From Anaeromyxobacter sp. (GTDB lineage Bacteria; Myxococcota; Myxococcia; Myxococcales; Anaeromyxobacteraceae): a stretch of 64,000 nt of DNA. Within the stretch, counting starts at the first letter, position 1, and the number at the start of each line of letters is the position of its first letter. The stretch covers positions 496,001 through 560,000 of the forward strand of contig JADKCZ010000002.1 in the NCBI GenBank assembly GCA_016718565.1, read 5' to 3'. The notes under the pieces were generated by a model, which was given only the letters and a program-made list of their open reading frames with translations, was not told the DNA's origin and made no database searches. Shown here piece after piece: positions 35,527 to 45,862 of the stretch. A program made the position numbers and the translations under genes.

Positions 35527-38500
35527 CTAGTAGACGCCGCCCGGGGTGTAGCCGAGGTGGTCGTTGTTCGAGCAGCCGGCGCCCAGGGCGGCGGTGCCGC
35601 CGCAGGTGGCGGTGCCCGCCGGGACGCTGGGCCCGGACAGCGGCTTCCAGCTGGTGGTCACCCACATGCCGCTGGCCCCGGCGCTGCGCATGAAGCCGAA
35701 GGGGCGGTAGGTGTTGGTGCCGCCCACCGGCCACAGCGTGTCGGTGCCCAGGCTGGGCGACATGGCGTTGAAGCCGTGGACGTCCTGGGCCGAGATGGGC
35801 CGGGCCGGCTTGCCGGTGTTGAGGCTGCCGTGGCAGCGCCAGCAGGAGGTGCGGGCGATGCCGCCGGGGCCGCTGTTGCCGCCGCCGGAGAAGGCCGAGC
35901 CCACGCCGTGCGAGTTGGTGGTGGCGCCCACCAGCGGGACCACCAGGTGGCAGACGGTGCAGATGTTGGTGGCGTTCACCGTCCAGCCGGCCTGGCGCAG
36001 CGTGGTGGCGCCGCCGTGGGCCGTGACCGTGGCGGTCAGGGTGGTGGCGCTGGTGGTGCCGAGCGGCGCGTGGCAGTCCCAGCACGAGATCAGGAAGCCG
36101 TAGGAGGCGACCGTGCCGATGGTGCCGGGGGTCTTGGCCGGGCTGCGCGTGTTCCACGGCGGCTGCATGCGCAGGTTGCCGACGAAGGAGTTGTTCTGCT
36201 GGCCCAGGACCGGGTGGTACGACGAGTTGGTGGTGGCGAAGGAGGCCGCCACGTCCACCACGCCGCCCAGGATGCCGCCCGCCGTCATGCCCGCGCCGGT
36301 GTAGGCCGCGCCCGAGATGGTGGTGTTGAACGGCTTCTGCGCCGTCCCGCCCGGCACCCGCGCCAGCGCGCTGTTGGCGCCGTTGGCGTCGTGGCACTTG
36401 AGGCACTGGTTCACCATGATGGCCTGCACCGCCGGCTCGAGCACGTTGCTCGCGAGGTTGCGGCTGAAGTCGACCATGTTCAGCACGCCGGTCCCCACGC
36501 CGTAGCTGCCCGGGGTGGTGGCCGTCGCGGCCGTGTAGGTCACGTTGACGATCTCGGTCCCGAGATCCGGGTCGCGCAGGTTGATGACACCGTTCTGGTG
36601 GACGCCCGACACAGCGTTGCCGGTGGTCGGGTCACCCTCCATGTGGCAGACGGCGCAGTCGAAGTTGGTCACCGCGCCGGCGGCCGACCGCTTGTGCGAC
36701 CAGGCCAGGGCGAACTCCGGCACGATGGGCCGCCGCGCCCCCGCCGTCGTGGCGTGGCAGACGATGCAGGACCCGCCGGTCGCCTCCCCCACCCCGTTGA
36801 TGTGGATGGTCTTGTTCACCGTGCAGGCCGCCAGGTTGGTCACCAGGCAGGCGTAGCCGGTGTGGCAGGCGCTGCAGTTCTGGGTCCCGGCGTTGGCCGC
36901 CGTGTGGTTGGTGTTGTTCGGGGCACCCGGTGGCAGGTGCCGCAGGCCTGCTGCGTCACGCCGCTGTTCCAGTTCGGCGCCGTGATGGTGCCGCGGTAGA
37001 CCGCGTCGGCCGCCCACTTCTGCCCGTGGCAGTAGTTGGTGCAGGTCGGCGTGGCCTCCCAGGTGGTCAGGGTCGGCGTGGTCGCCGCGCCCAGGCCTGT
37101 GGCCGCCGACGGCGTCGGGACCAGCGAGCCGGTGGTGGCCAGCGCGTTCCAGGTGAAGCCCACCACCGCGTTGGAGTGGGTCTGCAGGGTCGGCACGGTG
37201 TGGCAGTCGCCGCAGGCCATGGCCGTGGCGCGCTGCGTGGTGCCCACCAGGTGCGCCTGGTGCCCGCCCACCTTCACGCCGGTGGTCGAGCCGTTGGTCG
37301 CCAGCGGCGGGGCGAAGTTGGTGACCGACCCGTGGCAGCTCGAGCAGGTCATCACCGCCGGCTCGTAGGCGCCGTTGATGTGGTTGGCCGCGTTCACCGT
37401 GCAGGTCGCCATGCTCCCGGTGGTGCAGTTGTAGCCCGGGTGGCAGTCCTGGCAGTTCTTGGTGGACGTCACCCCCACGTGCGCCGAGCTGGTGGGCGGC
37501 GCCCGGTGGCAGTCGTCACAGGCCACCATCGCAGCCGTCCCGGTCCAGGTCGGCGCCGGCGTGGCGCCCAGGTAGTTGGCGTTGGCCGCCCACTTGGCGC
37601 CGTGGCAGTAGTTGGTGCAGGTCGGCGTGGTCTCCCAGGCCGCCGCCACCGCGCCAGCAGCCGGCGTCGGGATGACGCCGCCGGTGGTGGCCAGCGCGCT
37701 CCAGGCCACGTTCGGCGACCCGGTGGCGTGGTTCATCAGCGCCGGCACCGTGTGGCAGTCGCCGCAGACGACCCGCGTGCTGCGCAGGGCCGTCCCGGTC
37801 AGGTGCTTCTGGTGCGCGCCCACCTTGGGCTGCGTCGTCAGCGTGTTGCCGTTGGTCGCCACCGGCGGCGCCGCGTTCCCCGCCGCCAGCGTGCCGTGGC
37901 AGCTGTAGCAGGTGGCGGTGCTGGTCTGCCGCGTCCCGTCGATGTGCAGCGTGGTGGCCGCGACGCCCGTGCCCGTGAAGACGATGGTGCCGCCCGCGTT
38001 CACCACCGAGGCGTGGCAGGCCACGCAGACCGTCGCCGCCGAGGGCTTCGGCACCGAGGTGTGGACCGGGTCGGTCGGGGGCGAGGCGTGGCAGGAGTTG
38101 CACGCCACCGCCACGCCGGTGTTCCACGACCAGGTGGTCGTCACGCCCTGCTGCGCCACCGTGAAGGAGGCGCCGTGGCAGTAGGTGGTGCAGGTGTCCG
38201 CCGTGGGCGCCGTGTTCTGCACGATGCCCGGGATGATCCCGCCCAGGTTGGCCGCGGTGGCGTTGGCGAAGGTGAGATCGGTGGCCGAGTTGGTGTGGCC
38301 GCTGGTGTAGCTGTTCACCGCGAGGCCGTGGCACTCCGAGCAGAGCACCGGCTTGTAGATCTGCTGGGCCGGCGTCTGCGGCACCGCGTGCGAGAGGTGC
38401 GGACCCACCCTCACCCCGGTGGCCGCCGCCGCCGTGTCGTTGGGCGGCACCGCCAGCAGGTTGTTGGCCGTGTTCACCGGGCCGAAGGTGCCCGTCACCG

Positions 38501-41500
38501 AGACCCGGCCAGCCGTGCCGTGGCAGGACGAGCACGTCCCGCCGCTGGAGTCAGGCACCCCGTTCAGGTGGGTGGTCAGGTTCACCGTGCAGGCCGCCAG
38601 GTTCGACGTGACGCAGTTGTACCCGGCGTGGCAGCTCGAGCAGTTGGTGGTGGTCGGGTACGGCACCGGGTGGATGGCCGAGGTCGGCGGGGCCAGGTGG
38701 CAGGAGTTGCAGGCCGCCTGCGCAGCCGTCCCCGTCCAGCTCGGCGCCGTCACCGCACCGCGGTAGGTCGCGTTGGCCGCCCACTCCTGCCCGTGGCAGT
38801 AGTTGGTGCACGTCGGCGTCGTCTCCCAGGCCGCGGCGACTGCGCCGGCCGCAGGGGTCGGCACCAGGCCGCCGTTGGTGCTGAGCGCGCCCCAGGCCAC
38901 GTTCGGCGACCCGGTGGCGTGGTTCATCAGCGTCGGCACCGTGTGGCACTCGCCGCAGGCGATGGCCGTGCCGCGCAGTCGGACGCCGACCAGGTGGCGC
39001 TGGTGAGCGCCCACCTTCGGCTGCGTGGTCAGCGTGTTGCCGTTGGTGGCCACCGGCGGCGCCGCGTTGCCGGCCGCCAGCGTGCCGTGGCAGCTGTAGC
39101 AGGTGGCGGTGCTGGTCTGCCGCGTCCCGTCGATGTGCAGCGTGGTGGCCGCGGCGCCGGTGCCGGTGAAGACGATGGTGCCGCCCGCGTTCACCACCGA
39201 GGCGTGGCAGGCCACGCACACCGTGGCCGCCGAGGGCTTCGGCACCGAGGTGTGGACCGGGTCGGTCGGGGGCGAGGCGTGGCAGGAGTTGCACGCCACC
39301 GCCACGCCGGTGTTCCACGACCAGGTGGTGGTCACGCCGCGCTGCGCCACCGTGAACGAGGCGCCGTGGCAGTAGGTGGTGCAGGTGTCCGCCGTGGGCG
39401 CCGTGTTCTGCACGAAGCCCGGGATGATCCCGCCCAGGTTGGCCGCGGTGGCGTTGGCGAAGGTGAGGTCGGTCACCGAGTTGCCGTGGCCGCTGGTGTA
39501 GCTGTTCACCGCGACGCCGTGGCACTCCGAGCAGAGGACCGGCTTGTAGATCTGCTGGGCCGGCGTCTGCGGCACCGCGTGCGAGATGTGCGGGCCGACG
39601 CGGACGCCGGTGGCGGCGGACAGCGTGTCGTTGGGCGGCACCGCCAGCAGGTTGTTGGCCGTGTTCACCGGGCCGAAGGTCCCCGTCACCGAGACCCGCC
39701 CAGCCGTGCCGTGGCAGGACGCGCAGCCGGCGACGACGGTCACATCCATGGAGCCGTTGATGTGCACCGCCAGGTTCGCGGTCGTGCCGGTGTAGCCGGT
39801 GTGGCAGACGCCGCAGTTGACGTTGCCGGTGGGGTGGGTGCCGCCGGGCAGCGTGGCCGGCATGGCGGCGCCCACGGTGCCGTGGCAGGAGTTGCAGTTC
39901 AGGGTGATGTCGGTGGCCCAGACCACGGTCTTGCCGATCTGGCCGTTGCGGAACTCACCGTGGCAGTAGGTGGCGGTGCAGCCGACGGCGCCGGTGCGGC
40001 TGTAGCTCGGCACGGCGGCGAAGGACCAGAGGGCGTCGGTGGTGGCGGGGCCGCCCGAGCCGCCCACGGCGGCCGCGGTGACGGGGCCCTTCCCCTTGGC
40101 GCTCAGCTCCGCCACGGGCGGGGCCTGCACCGGCACGGTGCCGGTGGCCAGCTGGCTCCAGGTGACGGTGGCGCGCGCGCCGCCGGTGCCGGTGTCGGTG
40201 CCGTGCAGGATGTTGCCGTCCAGCGGCACCGCGTGGCAGCTGGCGCAGGCGATGGGGGCGGTGGTGAAGGTGGCCTGGTTGAGGTGCGCGGCGTGGGCGC
40301 CGTAGGTGACGGTGGTCGGCACGATGGGGGTGGTGCCGGAGAGGTCGAAGGCGGTGGGCGAGACGCCCGGGGCGGCCAGGAGCGGCGTGCTGGAGGTGGC
40401 GCCCGGGTTGGAGGCGATCGCGCCGTGGCAGGAGGTGCAGCCGATGGACGAGGTGTCCGGGTGACCGTCCACGTGGGTCAGGCTGGCGGTGGCCGGGATG
40501 GTGGTGGCGGTGTAGCCGGTGTGGCAGGTGCCGCAGGCGGTGCTGGCCGGGTGCGGCAGGGCCGGCGGGGAGGCGTGGCAGGCGGTGCAGCCCAGCGTGC
40601 CGACCGCGGTCCAGGAGGGCGCGCCGGTGCCGTGGCAGTAGGTGGAGGAGCAGGTGGCGCTGGTGGCGCTGTTGCGCACGTAGTCGGCGGTCCGGCCGCC
40701 CTGCTGCGCGCGGAAGCCCAGGGCCTCGGGGCCGAAGCGCAGGTCGACCAGGCCGTCGGCGTGGGTCCACATGGAGACCGGGTTCTCGCTGTAGGGCTCG
40801 AAGGCCTCGGAGCCGGTGTGGCACTCCAGGCACTCCACGGTGCGGGAGCGGGTGCCGTTGACGTGGACCCGGTGGGTGCCGACGCTCACCGCGCTGGTGG
40901 CCGAGGCGCCGCTGGCGTCGGCAGGCGGAGCGGACTCGAACCACGGGACGCCGTTCCCGCCGTTCACGAGGTTGGGCGTGCCGTGGCAGCCCTCGCAGCC
41001 GTAGTCCTGGATGTTGGTCTGGACCGAGCCGTCCACGTGCATGCTGGCGGCCACGTTGATGCCGCCGGCCGCGGTGACCGTCTGGTCGTGGCACACGATG
41101 CACTCGGTCAGGGCCGCCACCGAGCGGTGGCGCGGGTCGGCCGGCGGGGCGCCGTGGCAGGAGCCGCAGGTCAGCACGTCGGTCCAGACCGGGGCGGTGT
41201 TGCTGCCCTTGGTGGCGGCCGAGAAGGTGCCGCCGTGGCAGTAGGTGCTGGCGCAGGTGCCGCCCGGGTAGCCCGAGTAGGTGGCGATGGCGCCGCCCTG
41301 GTTGCCGAGGGCGCTGGAGGAGAGCGAGATGACGCGGGTGCCGTCCGGGTGGCTCGGATCACCGGGGAACGGCATCGTCGGGTGGCAGTCGATGCAGCCG
41401 ACCGGCACGCTGCGCAGGTTGATGTGCGCCATGTGGGCCTCGGGCGCGGTGGAGCCGGAGGCGCTGATGGGCGGGGCCACCTCGATCTGCGGGTCGGTGC

Positions 41501-44500
41501 CGACCAGGCCTACGGCGATGGGGCGGCCGGCGGTGCCGTGGCAGGCGGTGCAGGAGGTGAGCGACGGCACCTGGAGGCGGCCGTCGATGTGGGTGTTGCG
41601 GGCGGCCACCGTCAGGCCGGTGGTCTCGTAGCCGGCGTGGCAGACGGCGCAGCCGGCGGGCGCGCCGGGGTGCGGGGACGGCGGCGGGGAGCCGTGGCAG
41701 GTGCCGCAGTTGGCCTGGGTCGGGCCGCCGGTCCAGACCGGCGGGGTGATGCTGGCGCCCGCCCTCAGGCCGGCGCCGTGGCACCAGGTGGAGGAGCAGC
41801 TGGTGCCGTCGAAGCTCGGGGTGAGCGGCACGGCGGCGGTGAGGCCGCTGGCGAGCGGGCTCCAGGCCATCTCGACCGGGAGGCCCTCGTGGCTGTTGTT
41901 GGCCGGGTGGCAGTCGACGCAGCCGAGCGGGTTGGTGCGCCAGCGGGCCGCGTTCAGGTGGGCCTGATGGGCGCCGACGGCGCGGGTGGTGGTGGCGAGC
42001 TCGCCGCCGGAGCCGCGCGGGGGGGCGGCGGTGAGGCGCGGGTCGGTGACCAGGCCCGGCGTGGCCACGCGCAGCGCGTCGCCGTGGCACTGGGTGCAGT
42101 TGATGGCCATGCCGGCGGTGTGGCCGTGGCAGCTGGTGCAGCGGGTGCCGGTCTGGTGCCCGGGGCCGCTGGGCGACGAGCCGTCGGCCCGGTAGTACTT
42201 GGTGAGGGTGTGGCAGACCTGGCAAGGGCCGGAGGCGTCGGTGTTGACGTAGCTGGCGGTGGCGCGCGCCGTGGTGAGGTCGCCGGTGCCCAGGGCGCGG
42301 GTGTCGGAGAAGGCCACCGACCGCGGGGCCGTGGCGGCGCTGGCGCCGCGGGGCGCGGCGGTGATCTGCGGGGCCACCAGGTAGAGGTTGTTGGTGCCGT
42401 GCGGCGTGTGGCAGTCGCGGCAGGAGGTGGACCAGGAGCCGTAGCTGCTGCCCACCGACTCGGACGAGTGGGTGGCGATGGCGTGGCAGTCGGTGCAGAG
42501 GCTGGCCGAGTTGTCGCGCACCAGCAGGTTGCCGTCGCCCTTGACGCCCAGGGCCTGGACCGTCACCGAGACGGGGCTGGAGGTGACCGTGCCGGAGCCG
42601 TTGGTGGCCAGGGCGTCGATGGTGTAGGTGCCGGCGGCCAGCGTGAGGGTGTGCTCCCAGATGCCGCCCAGGGTGGTCGAGCCGTACTTGGTGCTCAGGA
42701 CCGCGGGCGGCGCCTGGTTGGCGCCGTTCAGCCGCACCACCACCGCGGTGATGGGGGTGGCCGGGGTGGTGGCGTTGGACGGGCTGGTGACCCGCACCTG
42801 CACCTTGAAGCCGCGGTAGTCGGGGAAGAGCGCGGTGGGGCCGGGCGCGACGCGCGCCCCGGGCGCCGGGTTGACGACGGAGATCACCGGCACCAGCGTG
42901 CCGGCCGCGGTGCTGCCGATGGTGGTGGTGCCGGCGCCCGGGATGAGCGGGCCGACCTGCACGCCGGGGGCGTAGTTGCCGGCGGCGTCGCGGGCGAAGT
43001 GCTTGAAGTAGTAAGGCGTGCCGTTGCTCAGGCCGGTGACGGTGGTGGTGAGCGCGGTGCCGGTGTAGGCCACGAAGCTGGCGCCGACGGGGGCGTTCAG
43101 GGCCGGGGTGCTGCCCTCGGCCGGCGCGTCGGTGATGGGGGCGGCGCTCCGCAGGATGACGGTGTTGGCGTAGTCGAGGGCCGGGTTGGTCCAGTTGAGC
43201 GTGGCGGTGGTGCTGCCGGGGCTGGTGGTGCCCCAGGCGCCGTTGCCGGGCGAGGCGTTGTCGATGGTGACCACCGAGGAGAGGTTGGTGTCGCTCAGCA
43301 CGGTCGGCTTGGTGCAGGTGATCGAGGAGACCACGCCCTGGACGGCGTACTGGGCGCCGGGCACGCCCGGCATGGCGGAGTGGAGCCGCGGGGTGATGCG
43401 GACGCGGTACTGGGTGGCGGTGGTGGTGGCCACCAGGGCCGGCGTGGTGAAGGTGAAGGGCACCGAGTTGGAGGTCGGGTTGGTGACCGTGCCGTAGGTG
43501 ACGGAGCCGTCGTTGCTGGTGATGGCGACGGTGCCGACCACGCTGTAGGCGTTGGCAGGGCTCAGGGTCACGGTGGCGGCGGTGAGGGTGTCGGACGTGC
43601 CGCCGGAGACCAGGGTGAAGGCGTCGAGATCGGCGATGAGGCCGCCCGGGAAGCGGGAGGAGGCGGCCGACTCGGTGCCGGGGCCGACCGTGGTGACGGT
43701 GGAGGCCAGCGGGGTGTGGGGGCCGGTGACGGGGCCGGTGGCCGACCAGTTGCCAGCCAAGTCCCGGGCGAAGATGCGGAAGTGGTAGACGCCGGTGGTG
43801 TTGGTGAGGCCAGTGGCCGCGAAGGCGGTGGCGCTGCCGGCGTAGATGACGGTGGAGCTGCCGATGAGGGTGGGGATGTACGCCGAGCCGGTCCAGGTGA
43901 AGGGCGCGTACTCCACGCCCTCCACGGGCACGTCGGTGACGGCCGTGCCGGACCGCTGCAGGACCAGCACCTCGTAGAAGTCGGCGACCGGGTTGGTCCA
44001 GGTGAGGTTGACGCGCTGGTCGCCGACGGTGACGGCGCCGAGGACCGGGGCCAGGGGCGAGGTGTTGTCGATGGTGCGGGCCAGGCCGGCCACGTCGGTG
44101 GAGGCGGCCACGGTGCCGACGGCCACGGTGGAGGCGGAGATGCGGCCGGTCACGGCGACGGTGCCGCCGGGCGGCACCGCCATGGCGGTGTGGGCCCGGG
44201 GCCGGATACAGACCCACAGCGGCGTGACGGTGGTGGTCACCGAGAGGCCGGTCACGGCCACCACGGCCACGTCGGTGGCCGGGGTCAGCAGGGTGCCGTA
44301 CGGGGTGGGCTGGTTGCAGGCCGAGGAGTTCTCGATGCTGATGCTGCTGAGCAGCGCCGCCGAGCCGGCCGGCATGGTCACCGAGAAGCTGCTCACCGTG
44401 CTGGTGCCGGTGGAGACCACCTGGAAGTGGTTGAGCGCCACCTTGGGGCCGCCCGGGGTCAGCGTGCTGGCCACCTCACCGACCACCGCGCCGGGCTGCG

Positions 44501-44639
44501 AGACCGTGAAGGTCTGCGCCTGGGCCAGCACCGGCAGGGCGAGCAGCAGCGCCGCGGCCAGGCCGAGCCTGGCGAGCCGGACCGTGGCGGAGGCCCCGGT
44601 GCGGGCGGTGTCGCGGGCAGACAGCGAGGAGACGTTCAT
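35527..44639 (-). CDS. Giant multiheme cytochrome, about 55 heme-type motifs, with one frameshift
   Basis: ATG 44639 is chosen for AGGAG upstream and the signal peptide (LGLAAALLLALPVLAQAQ). The first 700 or so residues are fibronectin-III-like and Ig-like modules (VGDQRVNLTWTNPVADFYEV, PYYFKHFARDAAGNYAPGV). The rest is heme-binding. I count 55 motifs: 46 CXXCH, five CX3CH (CTTYCH or CTNYCH) and four CX4CH (CSSTWCH, CASTYCH, CSSTYCH, CTATYCH), the CxxxxCH...CXXCH arrangement known from Geobacter. At 36920-36923 one base is missing; frame 1 ends 27 codons later, while the next frame runs on to the stop at 35527 with seven more CXXCH sites. Bridged length is 3,037 residues. Surface electron carrier by inference. 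Confidence 0.88.
37525..39722. repeat. 1,191-bp tandem duplication inside the giant cytochrome gene
   Basis: Two adjacent copies, about 37.53-38.53 kb and 38.72-39.72 kb, align with an exact offset of 1,191 bp (397 codons), checked at both ends (GTGGCAGGAC at 38520 and 39711; GTTGGTGCA at 37611 and 38802). The encoded blocks, each with ten heme motifs or so, are nearly identical (VSVTGTFGPVNTANNLLAVP through SWTGTAAQAACNSCHLAPPT versus the second copy). This is a recent in-frame expansion of the heme array. Confidence 0.85.
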
Positions 44640-44765
44640 GGGGGAGGCTCCTGAGACCTGGGTGCGGTTCGGGCGTCCAGCGAGGCAAGGGGCGGACATC
44701 TTGGTGGTCACGAGTCCGGGCTCCGGCTTGGTCGAGGACATTCGAGGGCGAGGGGGGCGGGGGTG

Positions 44766-45860
44766 CTACCGGGGATCCGCGGTGAGCGAGTTGGAGTCGG
44801 CGTTGTGCGGCGCGTGGCAGGCGGTGCAGCCCACCACCCCGCCCACGCCGATGCCCAGGTCGTTCGAGGGGTTGGTGTCGCCGCTGGCGCCCTGCACGCC
44901 TCCGTCGGCGTCGAGCACGGTGGCGGCGGTCCGGTCGTAGCCGCCGCCGTTGTCGCCGAGCATCTGGCCGACGGGGTGGCTGAAGACCCTGGTGGGCGTC
45001 CAGCCGGACTCCTGGTCCAGGTGGCTCTGGGCGCGGTCCTGGTGGCAGGTGAGGCACTGCTCGCCGGCGCCGTTGGGGGCGCGCAGCATCGGGTAGGACA
45101 CGTAGAAGTTCCAGAAGTCTCCGACCTGCCAGCCGGCCGAGATGCGGATGGAGATGGCCGGGTCGTCGAGGGTCATGGTCGTGCCGGCCGTGAAGGGGCC
45201 GCCCACCGGGGTGGCCGCGTCGGGCGTCCAGGTGCCGCCGGTGGCCAGGGAGCCGCGGAACCAGCTGAGGCCGCCGTCGTGCGAGATGGCCAGGGTGGTG
45301 GGGGAGACGATGCGGACCCGGTAGCCCTTGGCCTCGGCGGCGCTGGTGGCCGTGACCAGCGTCAGGAAGCCCGTGCCGGTGGTGGCGGGGTTCTGCTGCG
45401 GCCGGGGGTCGTTGAGGGCGATGGAGGTGTGCAGCTTGTTGGGGGCGAAGGACTTGTTGGCCATGTGCTGGTTGTGGCAGACCGAGCACTCGAGCCGGCC
45501 GGCGATGACGCGCAGCCGCATCTGCGGGTCGCCCGGCAGCACCGTGCCCACGGTGGCGTTGACGGCGGTGGCGTCCCAGCGGTGGTGCGCGCCGCTGACG
45601 CCGGCCACGGCCTGGTCGGCGGAGGTCCAGCCGAAGCCGAGCCGGTGGTTGGCGCCGCCGTAGGAGGCGTGGCAGGCCACGCAGGCCTCGGTGATGGTCA
45701 CCTGGCTGGTGAGCGAGGTGCCGACCGCGTTGTGCAGCTGGTGGCACTCGGCGCAGCCGTTCGGCCGGATGGACTGGTCGTGCGGCGCGTCGGTGGCGGC
45801 GGCGAGCCGCGGCGCGGCGAGGGCGAGCAGGGCGATGAAGAGGACCCGGGTGATGCGCAT
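44766..45860 (-). CDS. Pentaheme c-type cytochrome with an inserted beta domain
   Basis: 364 residues from ATG 45860. Signal peptide MRITRVLFIALLALAAPRLAAA. Five CXXCH motifs: CAECH, CVACH, CSVCH, CLTCH, CTACH. Between the third and fourth lies a beta-rich insert of about 110 residues (LVTATSAAEAKGYRVRIVSP, LAISHDGGLSWFRG, DDPAISIRISAGWQVGDFW). It starts 2 nt after the upstream PKD protein and is 126 nt ahead of the giant cytochrome, so the three are probably one transcript. It may be an accessory electron carrier or a docking protein for the giant cytochrome. Confidence 0.9.
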   Translation of the reverse strand: MRITRVLFIALLALAAPRLAAATDAPHDQSIRPNGCAECHQLHNAVGTSLTSQVTITEACVACHASYGGANHRLGFGWTSADQAVAGVSGAHHRWDATAVNATVGTVLPGDPQMRLRVIAGRLECSVCHNQHMANKSFAPNKLHTSIALNDPRPQQNPATTGTGFLTLVTATSAAEAKGYRVRIVSPTTLAISHDGGLSWFRGSLATGGTWTPDAATPVGGPFTAGTTMTLDDPAISIRISAGWQVGDFWNFYVSYPMLRAPNGAGEQCLTCHQDRAQSHLDQESGWTPTRVFSHPVGQMLGDNGGGYDRTAATVLDADGGVQGASGDTNPSNDLGIGVGGVVGCTACHAPHNADSNSLTADPR

Positions 45861-45862
45861 GT

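Noticed and set aside
36915..36930. Programmed -1 ribosomal frameshift in the giant cytochrome
   Set aside because: The site is GTGCCCCGA, which is not an X XXY YYZ slippery heptamer, and slipping back would mismatch the P-site codon. A one-base deletion or read error is simpler.
36930..44654. A 2,574-codon open frame on the plus strand opposite the giant cytochrome
   Set aside because: It is Gly/Arg/Val low complexity without any domain and mirrors the GC-rich codon bias of the real gene on the minus strand.
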